Notes under the pieces: model-generated
Databases searched by the model: none
Seen by the model: the letters and a program-made list of their open reading frames with translations, nothing else
What the model was told of the DNA's origin: nothing
Part shown: piece by piece, positions 35,105-44,476 of the stretch
Layout of the letters: each line of letters opens with the position of its first letter
Position numbering within the stretch: position 1 is the stretch's first letter
NCBI GenBank assembly: GCA_018402765.1
Contig: JAGYIE010000002.1
Span: 496,001-560,000, forward strand
Length of the DNA: 64,000 nt
Direction of reading: 5' to 3'
DNA from: Vicingaceae bacterium
GTDB taxonomy: Bacteria > Bacteroidota > Bacteroidia > Flavobacteriales_E > Vicingaceae
Position numbers and translations under genes: made by a program

Positions 35105-36833
35105 ACTTCAAATAATCAAATGGGTTGTTGTTTTTTCATCCCTTTTAGTTGGATGTAAGTCCACCGTGCCTTCGGTAAAAAACCAAACTAGCAATTCTGT
35201 CCTTACAGAAAAGCAACGAATTGATTTTGAAGAGCAGTTAATAGATGCGAGTAAGGAAAAAATGCTTGGAAACTTAGAAGCTGCTAAAAAGGGTTATCAA
35301 AAGTGTATATCAATAGATGTAAATGAGGCAACACCTTATTATGAATTGGCTCAAATTTATGCTGATCAAAGCAATGTTCCTAAAGCATATGAATTAGCAA
35401 GTAAAGCGGTATCATTAAGTGAGACTAATTATTGGTATTCCCTATTGAAAGCAAAACTTGCTATAGAACTGCAAAAGATTGACGAGGCTATAGGAATTTA
35501 TGAGCGGCTATCAAATGAAAAACCTGGTGATATAGAAATGCGATATGAGCTGGCAGGAATGTATCTTTTTAAAGGTAACATAAATGAAGGGTTTGCTGAG
35601 CTGGATAAAATTGAAGAAGAAATGGGGGTTTCTGATCAAATATCCATGCTTAAGCATCAGGTATATTTGAAGAATGGAGATGTGGAAAAGGCCGCTACCG
35701 AAATAAAAAAACTCATAAGTGCTAACCTAGGCAACATGGAGTATTATAAAACGCTAGCTGACACATATCTAGTAAACGGTAGAGAAAAAGAAGCATTGGC
35801 CGTTTATGAAGACATGGAGCAAATTGCTCCCAACGATCCAGAGTTAAATTTTACACTGGCGAGTTATTATCGTCAGAAAGGCGATGAAGAGAAAGCGAAG
35901 AGCTACATTTATCGTGCTTTTGAGAATCCTGAGGCTAATATTGATAAAAAAATAAGCGTATTGTTAGATTACTTTGATGCTTCAGAAAATAATAAAGTTG
36001 CAGAACAAGAAGCCTTTGAGTTATGTGAACGTCTTGTAGCTAACCATCCAGAAGAAGCTAAGGCTCATGCTATGTATGCTGACTTTCTTTATAGAGATAA
36101 GCAGTACAATGCAGCACTAAAGCAATACAGGAGGACATTAGAATTAGATAGTTCCAGATATGCAATTTGGAACCAATTGATTATAGTAGAATCAGAGTTG
36201 GGAGAATATGAACAACTTATAGCAACTTGTGATAGAGCATTGGAATTATTCCCAAATCAACCATTTCCCTACTTTTTTGCAGGGATTGCTAGTTCTCAAT
36301 TGAAGAAAAATGAGCAGGCAATAACTTATCTAGAAACAGGACTAGACTTTGCATTGGAGAACAAAGCGTTAAAAGCACAATTCTATGCTAGTATAGGAGA
36401 CGCATATCATTCGAATAAACAAAAGGAAGAAGCATATGCTGCTTACGATAAGAGTTTAAAAATTGAGCCTTCAAATGTTTATGTGTTAAACAACTATAGT
36501 TATTATTTATCTTTAGATAAAAATCAATTGGAAAAGGCAGCTGAAATGGCATCCTTAGCAAATAAAATTGCCCCAAATGAGCCCTCTTTTGAAGATACAT
36601 ATGGGTGGGTGCTTTTCCAGCAAGGTAAGTATAAAGATGCTAAGGTATGGATAGAAAGGGCATATCAAAATGGAGGCAAAGACAGTGGTGTTATTGTAGA
36701 GCACTTAGGCGATGTAGCGGCAATGTTGGGAAACAAAGAAGAGGCAATTACCTATTGGAAAAAGGCCAAGGAGTTAGGTGTGGAATCTCAATTTATAGAG
36801 CAGAAGATTAATGATGGTATATACTATGATTAG
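35094..36833 (+). CDS. TPR-repeat lipoprotein
   Basis: A 579-residue lipoprotein with lipobox LVGC (Cys21). The rest is almost wholly tetratricopeptide helices, with clear units such as ATPYYELAQIYADQSNVPKA, PELNFTLASYYRQKGDEEKA and YVLNNYSYYLSLDKNQLEKA. A protein-protein scaffold at the periplasmic face of a membrane is likely. It overlaps the nucleotidyltransferase by 11 bp and the DUF4292 gene by 8 bp, so it is translationally coupled to both. Confidence 0.88.
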   Translation: MSYKLQIIKWVVVFSSLLVGCKSTVPSVKNQTSNSVLTEKQRIDFEEQLIDASKEKMLGNLEAAKKGYQKCISIDVNEATPYYELAQIYADQSNVPKAYELASKAVSLSETNYWYSLLKAKLAIELQKIDEAIGIYERLSNEKPGDIEMRYELAGMYLFKGNINEGFAELDKIEEEMGVSDQISMLKHQVYLKNGDVEKAATEIKKLISANLGNMEYYKTLADTYLVNGREKEALAVYEDMEQIAPNDPELNFTLASYYRQKGDEEKAKSYIYRAFENPEANIDKKISVLLDYFDASENNKVAEQEAFELCERLVANHPEEAKAHAMYADFLYRDKQYNAALKQYRRTLELDSSRYAIWNQLIIVESELGEYEQLIATCDRALELFPNQPFPYFFAGIASSQLKKNEQAITYLETGLDFALENKALKAQFYASIGDAYHSNKQKEEAYAAYDKSLKIEPSNVYVLNNYSYYLSLDKNQLEKAAEMASLANKIAPNEPSFEDTYGWVLFQQGKYKDAKVWIERAYQNGGKDSGVIVEHLGDVAAMLGNKEEAITYWKKAKELGVESQFIEQKINDGIYYD

Positions 36834-37635
36834 AAGTAAAGTAGCAATAATCTTAGGGCTATCTTTTTTAATGCTTTCTTGCAGGGATAATAAGATTACT
36901 AGAAAGCCACTTGAAGGTAAGAACAAAGACTTCTTGATGAGGGAGCTGATAAAGAATGAAGTAGACTTTGCGACATTTTCAGCCAAATCAGCCATCACCG
37001 TAGAAAAAGAAGGTGCCAATAACGCGTTTAAGAGTACTATAAGAATTAAAAAAGATAGCGCTATATGGATTTCTATAACGCCTCTGTTTGGGATAGAATT
37101 GGCTAGAGTATTACTCACGAAAGACTCATTAAAAGTAATTAATCGCATTAATGCAGAGTATTTTGTAGGAGACTATGACTACTTTTATAAAAAGTATGAT
37201 ATAGCATTAGAGTTCGAAACGATCCAAGCTTTACTAATCGGAAACCGAGTTGATTTTGAAGAGGAAGAAAAGTTAAAATTTAGTATTGACGACCAGCAAT
37301 ATTATCTTGGTAACATTAAAAAGAGGAAAGTGCAGCGCAATGATAAAAATTCCAAAAGAAAGGAAGCTGATGAGGTAGTTAGTCTTTGGTTAAGTCCAAC
37401 AACGTATAAAATTGAAGAAATGCTGATTAGCGACTTAACAGCATCTCGATTTGTTAGAGCTCACTTTTTAGAACACCAATTATTTGATGAAGAACTTATA
37501 CCAACTCAGCTCACATATTATTTAAATGAATCTAAGCAAAATAAAGTAAGTATTGAGTATTCTAAAGTTACCTTAAACCAACCGATTTCGTTCTCATTTA
37601 ATATACCATCAAAGTATGAGCAGGTTTTTTATTAG
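36826..37635 (+). CDS. DUF4292 lipoprotein (LolB-like fold suspected)
   Basis: A 269-residue lipoprotein when started at the ATG at 36826, which places the signal peptide MIRSKVAIILGLSFLMLSC with acylated Cys19. An in-frame ATG at 36811 would add five residues before it and is less likely. The body has the pattern TFSAKSAITVEKEG ... STIRIKKDSAIWISITPLFGIELAR, like the half-barrel of LolA/LolB proteins that bind lipoprotein acyl chains. A lipoprotein-handling role is an inference from fold. Overlaps genes on both sides. Confidence 0.85.
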   Translation: MIRSKVAIILGLSFLMLSCRDNKITRKPLEGKNKDFLMRELIKNEVDFATFSAKSAITVEKEGANNAFKSTIRIKKDSAIWISITPLFGIELARVLLTKDSLKVINRINAEYFVGDYDYFYKKYDIALEFETIQALLIGNRVDFEEEEKLKFSIDDQQYYLGNIKKRKVQRNDKNSKRKEADEVVSLWLSPTTYKIEEMLISDLTASRFVRAHFLEHQLFDEELIPTQLTYYLNESKQNKVSIEYSKVTLNQPISFSFNIPSKYEQVFY

Positions 37636-38833
37636 TACTTATATTTTGATGCTTTTGACCCTCTTTGCCTCTGTTGCAAAGGGTCAAGGCAAGCAAGAAC
37701 TTCAGCAAAAGAAGAAACAATTGCAGAAGGAAATCATTTATACCAATAAGCTATTAAATGAAACTGCTGAAAACAAGAAAGCATCTATAAATCAACTTGT
37801 TCAGTTAAATAAGAAAATTGGCGCGCGAGAGGAGTTAATTCGCACTATGAATCAAGAAATTGATTTGATAGACTTTTCTATAGATAGTAATCAAACCGTT
37901 CTAGATTCATTAAATAGCACTCTTAAGTCATTAAAGGATGAGTATGCTAAGATTTTAAGAAATGCATATAAAAATAGAAGTGCTTACGACCAACTAATGT
38001 TTGTTTTTTCTTCTCAAGATTTTAATCAGGCATTTAAAAGACTAAAATATCTGCAGCAGTTTACAAGGTATCGCAAAAGCCAAGTTTTTAAAATAGAATA
38101 TACCCAAGAACAACTAAATAAACAGTTAATAGAGTTAGAAGCTGTGAAGCAAAGTAAAAAGAACTTACTCGCATCAATACAAAATGAATTTCAGAAGCTA
38201 GGTAGTGAAAAATATCAAAAGCAAACAGTTGTTAATCAGCTACAAGGCAGAGAGAAAGAATTAAAGAAACAATTGCAGGACAAGAAAAAAGCAAGTCAAC
38301 AATTAGAAAAGGCGATTGAACGCATAATTGCTGAGGAGATTAGAAAAGCTAGGGATGCAGCTAAGAAGGCAGGTAAAGATTCTAAGGGTTATCCATTAAC
38401 TCCAGAAGCTAAGGAGTTATCAAATTCTTTTACAGCAAATCAAGGGAAATTGCCGTGGCCAGTATTAGAAGGATTAATTACTGAAAAATTTGGAGAACAC
38501 CCACACCCTGCACTACCGGGAGTAAAAGTGCAGAATAATGGGATAGATATTTCTACCACAAAAGGATCTATTATTCGAAGTATCTTCGAAGGTGAAGTTA
38601 CAGCGGTTATTATTATTCCGGGAGGTGGTAAAGGATTAATGATAAGACATGGAGAATACTTATCTGTTTATACTTATTTTAAAGAATTATATGTAAAAAA
38701 AGGTGATAAAGTTACTACCAAACAAGACTTAGGAGTGGTAGTTACAGATGACGACAATAAGACAAATTTACACTTAGAGATCTGGAAAAACACCACTAAA
38801 CTAAACCCACAGTTATGGTTATATAGAAAGTAA
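37616..38833 (+). CDS. EnvC-like coiled-coil protein with degenerate LytM domain
   Basis: A 405-residue secreted protein: signal peptide (about 1-24), a long Lys/Gln/Glu-rich coiled coil (about 25-250) and a C-terminal LytM domain (about 285-402). The zinc site is incomplete. The position of the first ligand reads NNGIDIS (His replaced by Asn, Asp kept), the catalytic-His region reads VYTYFKEL (no His), and the final pair reads NLHLEIW (one His). As in EnvC, it is probably not a hydrolase but an activator of amidases at the division site. The M23 protein at 17241 has the full site. Overlaps the DUF4292 gene by 20 bp. Confidence 0.9.
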   Translation: MSRFFISTYILMLLTLFASVAKGQGKQELQQKKKQLQKEIIYTNKLLNETAENKKASINQLVQLNKKIGAREELIRTMNQEIDLIDFSIDSNQTVLDSLNSTLKSLKDEYAKILRNAYKNRSAYDQLMFVFSSQDFNQAFKRLKYLQQFTRYRKSQVFKIEYTQEQLNKQLIELEAVKQSKKNLLASIQNEFQKLGSEKYQKQTVVNQLQGREKELKKQLQDKKKASQQLEKAIERIIAEEIRKARDAAKKAGKDSKGYPLTPEAKELSNSFTANQGKLPWPVLEGLITEKFGEHPHPALPGVKVQNNGIDISTTKGSIIRSIFEGEVTAVIIIPGGGKGLMIRHGEYLSVYTYFKELYVKKGDKVTTKQDLGVVVTDDDNKTNLHLEIWKNTTKLNPQLWLYRK

Positions 38834-38940
38834 TATCCTTTTAAAAAACACGCTTAATTCTTGTAAGAATATTCTTTCTTAGTTAAATTAATATTTTATA
38901 AATTCACAATTAAAGTCGATAGACTCTAATTGTTGTATAT

Positions 38941-39272
38941 TACAACTTTGATAGTTATTCCATTGATAGCTCAGAAATGGGCAAACTAAATGATTAAGCA
39001 GAACGACTAATAAAACAACCCGCATTAAATAAAGAAGTTATTTCATACGCTGATCCTATGAGACCCAAAAGGTTTAACGAAGAGTTATCTAGAAAACGAA
39101 CAAGGTCCGTAATGGATTACTTTCAAGAGCTAGGAATTAATAAAATAGATTAAAAGGAATTGGAAAGGGAGAAGTTAATTTGCTGCTTATTCAAAACATT
39201 ATAAATGGTCCGTTAACAAAAGAAGAAAATAGAATCATTCGTAGAACAGAATTTAAAATTTATATTAAATAA
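38941..39272 (+). pseudogene. Remnant of an OmpA-domain C-terminus
   Basis: A whole peptidoglycan-binding OmpA domain can be read. One frame gives FDSYSIDSSEMGKLND, a TAA stop (38995), then LIKQPALNKEVISYADPMRP and LSRKRTRSVMDYFQELGINK. After a frameshift near 39143 it continues RLKGIGKGEVN and ends with NGPLTKEENRIIRRTEFKIY before TAA at 39270-39272. The TDSRG-type motif has drifted to ADPMRP. No signal peptide or N-terminal domain is left. The stop codon touches the ATG of the cyclase gene at 39273. Confidence 0.85.
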
Positions 39273-42200
39273 ATGGAGATGAAAAATTATAGGTTTTTCT
39301 TTTATATTACAATGATCTTTATTGTTAGCATAGCAAACGCTAATAATATAAAATTTCAAACACTTACAACTTCTGACGGACTTTCTCAAAGTTCGATAAA
39401 TGTGATACTGCAAGACCAGTCAGGGTTTATGTGGTTTGGCACACAAAACGGACTCAATAAATATGATGGTTATCAATTTGATAACTATAAAATGAGCCTA
39501 AATGATTCAAATACAATAGGAGGAAATAAAATCAATGATATTATACAAACCTCCGACGGACTCATTTGGATTGCAAATGAAACCGGTATATCGTCCTATT
39601 GCTCCAAAAAATTAGCCTTTTCAAATTACTTATTTGACTCATTAACATCTGAAGTAAAAGAGATACAACAAATCGTTTCCTTAGACAGCACACACTTGCT
39701 TTTATTAGCTAACCATCATATTATTGAATTTGATACTAAAGAGAAAAAGGCAAGATTGTTTTGGACGCCTTCTTCTAGAAATATTAAGTTAAGACAACTA
39801 AAAAAATGGAAAGGTCAGCTATATGTAACTACTGAGAATAGTTCTTACAGACTTGAAGAGACAAAAGGAATCATTCAAAGTTATCTTCTTATTTCAAATA
39901 TATCAGGAGGGTTTGTTGGTTTTGCAGAATCAGACTCACACTTCTATGCGTATTCATCTAATCAATTGTTCGAGTTAAACGAAAACCATGGATTTACCTA
40001 TAAGTTTGATTTATTTCCAAATTTAGATCAAGAATCTTTAGTTGCCTCTGATTTGCACTTTGATAAAAGGAATAAACTTTGGATTGGGACAACATCATCG
40101 GGCCTGTTTAGGTATGATTTAAAAACAAAGCAGGTAAATCAGTATGTTCACTCCTCTAATTTGTCTTCATCCATTAGCTCTAACACAATTTTGAGTATAA
40201 CTTCGGATAATACTGGTATACTTTGGGTAGGGACACGCTTCGGAATTAATAAATTCGATAGCGAACGTCAAAACTTTAATCATTATCAAATAGTTTCAGA
40301 TGATGAGTCTGTTGATAACAGTAAAGTCTGGTCAATTTACTCCAATAAATCCCAAATTGTTTGGATTGGAGGGGATAATGGATTGTCTAAGTTTAATCTT
40401 GTAAACAACAGCATTTCTACTTTTAAGCCCCAATTATCAGGGGTTTATGAAAGTAATGGTATTTATGCTATAGAACCTTACGAGGATGGGTTTTTAGTAG
40501 GAACAGAGGAAGGCTTCAAAAAGTTTGATACAATAAGCAACACATTCGTTTCTTTTGATCATCCTCAAAATAAAGGGAGAACATACAGTATTATAAAAAT
40601 GAATAACGGGGACTATTACATTGGAAACCGATTGGGATTACTTAAATACGAAAATACGCAAAAGATAACCTATTTTAATGATCAATCAATTGATATTGAA
40701 TCTTCAGAAAGGGCAAATATTGTTAGATGTATAAAAAAAGTTAATGAGAAGCTACTTTGGCTAGGCACAGAAGAAGGCATAGTTAGCTTTCATACAGTTA
40801 AGGTAAATCCATTTAAGTCAAGAATTTCATATCCAAAAATACCGGATAACTTTATAACAACTCTATGGTTTACAAAAAATAACCTTTGGTTTGGAACTAC
40901 AACTTCGGGAATGTTTAAAATGAATTTGGATAATTTCTCTCTTGAAAGTATTTCAGAAATAGATGGATTAAGTAATAATGCAATTAATAGTATTATAGGG
41001 GATGATCAAAATAATTTATGGATTTCAACAAACAAAGGGCTTAGTAGATACAATATCGGGAGTAAGTTGATTACCAATTTTAATGAAACAGATGGGTTAC
41101 AGAACAATGAGTTTAACTCAAATGCAGGCTTTAAGTCGAATAAATTAGAGTTGTATTTTGGAGGTATTGATGGATTTAATTTATTCACAGCAAATGAAAT
41201 AGCAATAAATAAGAATCCTCCAAAAATGGTAATTACTGGATTTAACTTGTTTAATAAACCGGTTGCAGTATCCGATAGTGGAATTTTACAACAAAATATT
41301 GCTGCTACCCGAAAAATAGATTTATCCTATGACCAAAAAGTAATCTCTTTTGAATTTGCAGCATTGCATTATTCCAATCCTAAAAAGAATAATCATGCCT
41401 ACATGTTAGAGGGTTTTGATAAAGATTGGGTTTATATTGAAAACTCAAGAATTGCGACGTATACTAATCTAAACTCAGGAGATTACATCTTTAAAGTTAA
41501 GGGGAGCAATAGTGATGATATTTGGAGTGAGCCAATTGAAATTCAACTTACGATTCACCCTCCATTCTGGGAAACTTGGGTTTTTAGAATTTTAGTTGTT
41601 GCTTCTGTTTTAGGATTGATTTTTTGGTATTACAGAAGCCGATTAAGAAGAGTTAGCCAGCAGAAAAAACTACTTGAATCTCAGGTAAAACACCGAACAA
41701 TTGAGATTATTAAACAAAAAGAAGAGGTAGAGATTCAAAAGCGATTAGTTGAGGAAGAAAAGGAAAAAACGGAGAAGCTTCTGCTCAATGTTTTACCAAA
41801 GGAAACAGCAGAGGAGCTAAAAAATAGAGGAAGGTCAAAGGCACGAAGTTATAAAAGAGCTACAGTTATGTTCACCGATTTTATAGGCTTTACTCAGATT
41901 GCAGAAAACTATAAGCCACAAGATTTAGTAGCCAAATTGGATAGTTTCTTCATTAAATTTGATGAGATTACAGAAAAGTATGATATTGAAAAGATTAAAA
42001 CGGTAGGTGATGCATACTTGTGTGCAGGAGGGTTGCCAATTAGAAATAAGAGTAATCCGATAGATACGGTTTTAGCAGCCTTACAAATTCAAAAGGTTAT
42101 GCAAGAAACCGCTGTAGAAATGACTCAAAAAAATGAGGAACCTTGGGAATTAAGAATAGGAATTCATACAGGAGATTTAATTGCAGGTGTGGTTGGAATA

Positions 42201-43079
42201 AAACGTTTTGCATATGATATTTGGGGCGATACCGTAAACATTGCAAGTCGATTAGAGACAGCTTGTGAGTCAGGAAAAATAAACATTTCAGGTACTACCT
42301 ACGAGGCTGTAGCAGAATTTTTTGAATGTGAATATAGAGGGAAAATACCCGCAAAGAATAAAGGTGAGATAGATATGTATTATGTCTATCGAGTTAAGCC
42401 TGAATTGTCTGAAAATGAAGATGGATTAACTCCCAATGAGGCTTTTGAGCATTATGTAAACTTAAAGCTATACAGTAATATAAATTATAGGAATGCAGAA
42501 AAGTATATTATAAAAAGATTATCAGATGAGCTTCCTGATGGCTTATTTTACCACGGTATTCACCATACGAAGGACGTTTGTGAAAGTGTAGAAAGACTAG
42601 CTATTTGGGAAGGAATAAGAGGAGAGGAGTTGTATTTATTAAAAACTGCTGCTTTATTTCATGATGCAGGGTTTATTGAATCTTATGAGAGTAATGAGCC
42701 TATCGGTGCCCAAATGGCCAAAGAAATGTTACCAAGTTTTGGATATACAGAAGAACAAATTGAACTTGTTAACAGACTTATAGAGGCTACAAAAGTTCCG
42801 CATAATCCACAAAGCCATTTGGAAGAATTAATGTGTGATGCAGATTTAGATTATTTAGGGAGGAATGACTTTTATCTCAAAGCCGATACATTAAAAAAAG
42901 AATTGATTAAATTTGGAAAACTTAAAGCAGAAAAAGACTGGGACTTTTTACAAGTTAAGTTCTTGACTATGCATAAGTACTTCACTAAATCTGCAAGACA
43001 AAGAAGAGACCCCGAAAAACAAAAAAGAATTATCGAATTAAAGAAAGTATTAAAAAAGTATGAAGAGGGGACAGCTTAG
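39273..43079 (+). CDS. Propeller-sensor adenylate cyclase with C-terminal HD phosphohydrolase domain
   Basis: A 1268-residue one-protein receptor. Signal peptide (about 1-24); a two-component-regulator propeller domain (about 25-650) with repeated WFGT/WIGT-G-L blades such as GFMWFGTQNGLNKYDG; a Y_Y_Y domain (about 680-760); one membrane helix (about 765-785); a coiled coil (about 790-850); a class III cyclase domain (about 862-1015) with FTDFIGFT and TVGDAY metal aspartates, the Lys of EKIKTVGD, YDIWGDTVNIASR carrying the adenine-selecting Asp and the catalytic Asn/Arg; and an HD domain (about 1060-1200) with HGIHHTKD, LFHDAGF and CDADLDYLG. Cyclase residues point to cAMP. A second start at 39279 is possible. 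Confidence 0.93.
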   Translation: MEMKNYRFFFYITMIFIVSIANANNIKFQTLTTSDGLSQSSINVILQDQSGFMWFGTQNGLNKYDGYQFDNYKMSLNDSNTIGGNKINDIIQTSDGLIWIANETGISSYCSKKLAFSNYLFDSLTSEVKEIQQIVSLDSTHLLLLANHHIIEFDTKEKKARLFWTPSSRNIKLRQLKKWKGQLYVTTENSSYRLEETKGIIQSYLLISNISGGFVGFAESDSHFYAYSSNQLFELNENHGFTYKFDLFPNLDQESLVASDLHFDKRNKLWIGTTSSGLFRYDLKTKQVNQYVHSSNLSSSISSNTILSITSDNTGILWVGTRFGINKFDSERQNFNHYQIVSDDESVDNSKVWSIYSNKSQIVWIGGDNGLSKFNLVNNSISTFKPQLSGVYESNGIYAIEPYEDGFLVGTEEGFKKFDTISNTFVSFDHPQNKGRTYSIIKMNNGDYYIGNRLGLLKYENTQKITYFNDQSIDIESSERANIVRCIKKVNEKLLWLGTEEGIVSFHTVKVNPFKSRISYPKIPDNFITTLWFTKNNLWFGTTTSGMFKMNLDNFSLESISEIDGLSNNAINSIIGDDQNNLWISTNKGLSRYNIGSKLITNFNETDGLQNNEFNSNAGFKSNKLELYFGGIDGFNLFTANEIAINKNPPKMVITGFNLFNKPVAVSDSGILQQNIAATRKIDLSYDQKVISFEFAALHYSNPKKNNHAYMLEGFDKDWVYIENSRIATYTNLNSGDYIFKVKGSNSDDIWSEPIEIQLTIHPPFWETWVFRILVVASVLGLIFWYYRSRLRRVSQQKKLLESQVKHRTIEIIKQKEEVEIQKRLVEEEKEKTEKLLLNVLPKETAEELKNRGRSKARSYKRATVMFTDFIGFTQIAENYKPQDLVAKLDSFFIKFDEITEKYDIEKIKTVGDAYLCAGGLPIRNKSNPIDTVLAALQIQKVMQETAVEMTQKNEEPWELRIGIHTGDLIAGVVGIKRFAYDIWGDTVNIASRLETACESGKINISGTTYEAVAEFFECEYRGKIPAKNKGEIDMYYVYRVKPELSENEDGLTPNEAFEHYVNLKLYSNINYRNAEKYIIKRLSDELPDGLFYHGIHHTKDVCESVERLAIWEGIRGEELYLLKTAALFHDAGFIESYESNEPIGAQMAKEMLPSFGYTEEQIELVNRLIEATKVPHNPQSHLEELMCDADLDYLGRNDFYLKADTLKKELIKFGKLKAEKDWDFLQVKFLTMHKYFTKSARQRRDPEKQKRIIELKKVLKKYEEGTA

Positions 43080-43208
43080 TTTAAGTTGAAAAAGTATTCT
43101 TTAGAATTATTTATTGTGTATTTAATTAGTGAGTAAAATTGTTTCAAAATCAAACTCATTTTTATATTATTGTACACTGAATCCCGACCTCATCGTAAAA
43201 GATGTATT

Positions 43209-44012
43209 ATGAAAAAAAGTCTTGTCATTACTGCATTGTTTCTTCTTACGCTAGTTTCAGTTTTTGCTGAAAATTCTGGTAATGTTGTTGTAGAAGGACA
43301 TTATCAAGGAAAAAACTTATTCATCAAAAATTCATTTGGTGGATCAGGTGTAGGGTTTTGTGTTTATGAAATTACGGTAAATGGAGAACTTTCTACAGAT
43401 GAAATTAACTCTAGCGCTTTTGAAATTGACTTCAACAATTTTAATCTTAAAATTGGAGATCCACTTTTAGTTACTATCAAGCATAAAAAGGATTGTGAGA
43501 TTCAAGTGCTGAATCCTGATGTATTGAAACCAAAAGCTACTTTCAATACAGGCGAAATATCATTTAATAACCATGGTGTATTAAGTTGGAATGCTTCAAA
43601 TGAGACTGGAGCTATGGACTATATAGTTGAGCAGTTTAGATGGAATAAATGGGTGAAAGTAGGTGAGGTTAGAGGTAAAGGAGTTCCTGGAAAACATGAT
43701 TACTCGTTCAAAATAACCCCGCATTCAGGAATAAATAAAGCAAGAGTAAAGCAAGTAGATTATACCGGAAAGCCAAGATTTTCTCCTGCAGTAGAGTATA
43801 ATGCAGATGTAGCTGAGATATCGTTAGAGGGTAAAACAAAATTTAAAGATGAAATAGTTTTTACAAATGGGGAAACATTATACGAGGTCTATGATAAGTA
43901 TGGTAATATCGTAAAAAGAGGATTTGGAGATAAAGCAAATGTTACTTCTTTGGAAAAAGGAACCTACTATTTAAGCTACGATAACAAAACGGAAACGATT
44001 GCCATTAAGTAG
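43209..44012 (+). CDS. Secreted protein with a reduced T9SS-like tail
   Basis: A 267-residue protein starting at ATG 43209, which places signal peptide MKKSLVITALFLLTLVSVFA at the N-terminus; an in-frame upstream ATG would put 13 basic residues before it. The middle looks like beta-sandwich domains (KPKATFNTGEISFNNHGVLS). The last 50 residues (LYEVYDKYGNIVKRGFG ... LEKGTYYLSYDN) follow the strand pattern of T9SS type A tails but lack the YPNP opening. A promoter-like TTG (43139-43141) with TATTATTG (43165-43172) lies upstream. Function unknown. Confidence 0.75.
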   Translation: MKKSLVITALFLLTLVSVFAENSGNVVVEGHYQGKNLFIKNSFGGSGVGFCVYEITVNGELSTDEINSSAFEIDFNNFNLKIGDPLLVTIKHKKDCEIQVLNPDVLKPKATFNTGEISFNNHGVLSWNASNETGAMDYIVEQFRWNKWVKVGEVRGKGVPGKHDYSFKITPHSGINKARVKQVDYTGKPRFSPAVEYNADVAEISLEGKTKFKDEIVFTNGETLYEVYDKYGNIVKRGFGDKANVTSLEKGTYYLSYDNKTETIAIK

Positions 44013-44030
44013 TCGATATAAATATTAATA

Positions 44031-44064
44031 AAAGCCTTCTTCAGTTATGAAGAGGGCTTTTTTA
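44031..44064 (+). terminator. Terminator after the secreted protein gene
   Basis: AAAGCCTTCTTCA (44031-44043) pairs with 44048-44060 around a GTTA loop, with one wobble pair, and runs into a T tract. It begins 19 bp after the stop at 44012. Confidence 0.85.
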
Positions 44065-44074
44065 TGAGTTAGAA

Positions 44075-44476
44075 ATGAGAAAAATAGAACACATCGGAAT
44101 TGCTGTAAAGAATATAGAAGAGTCTGCAAAAGTATACGAAACGCTTCTAAATACAACCATTTACAAAACTGAGTCTGTTCAAAGTGAGGGAGTAAAAACT
44201 GCTTTCATGAGAATTGGACAAAGTAAGATAGAACTACTAGAAGCTACAACTCCGGACAGTCCAATAGCTAAATTTATAGAAAAAAGGGGGGAAGGAACTC
44301 ACCATATCGCCTTTGATGTAGACGATATTGAGTTAGAAATACAACGACTTACTGAAGAAGGTTTTCAATTAATTCATCAAACACCAAAAAATGGGGCAGA
44401 TAATAAACTTATTGCCTTCTTACATCCTAAATCTACTGGCGGGTTATTGGTTGAGTTGTGTCAAGAAAAGCCTTAA
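44075..44476 (+). CDS. mce: Methylmalonyl-CoA epimerase
   Basis: A 133-residue VOC-fold metalloenzyme that interconverts (R)- and (S)-methylmalonyl-CoA in propionate metabolism. Metal-ligand motifs are visible: HIGIAV (N-terminal His), the central HHIAFDVDDIE, and the terminal GLLVELCQE glutamate. Full length. It converges with the aldolase gene and overlaps it by 4 bp. Confidence 0.92.
   Translation: MRKIEHIGIAVKNIEESAKVYETLLNTTIYKTESVQSEGVKTAFMRIGQSKIELLEATTPDSPIAKFIEKRGEGTHHIAFDVDDIELEIQRLTEEGFQLIHQTPKNGADNKLIAFLHPKSTGGLLVELCQEKP

Noticed and set aside
43170-43208. Upstream ATG for the secreted protein at 43209
   Set aside because: It would place a basic 13-residue stretch before a perfect signal peptide.
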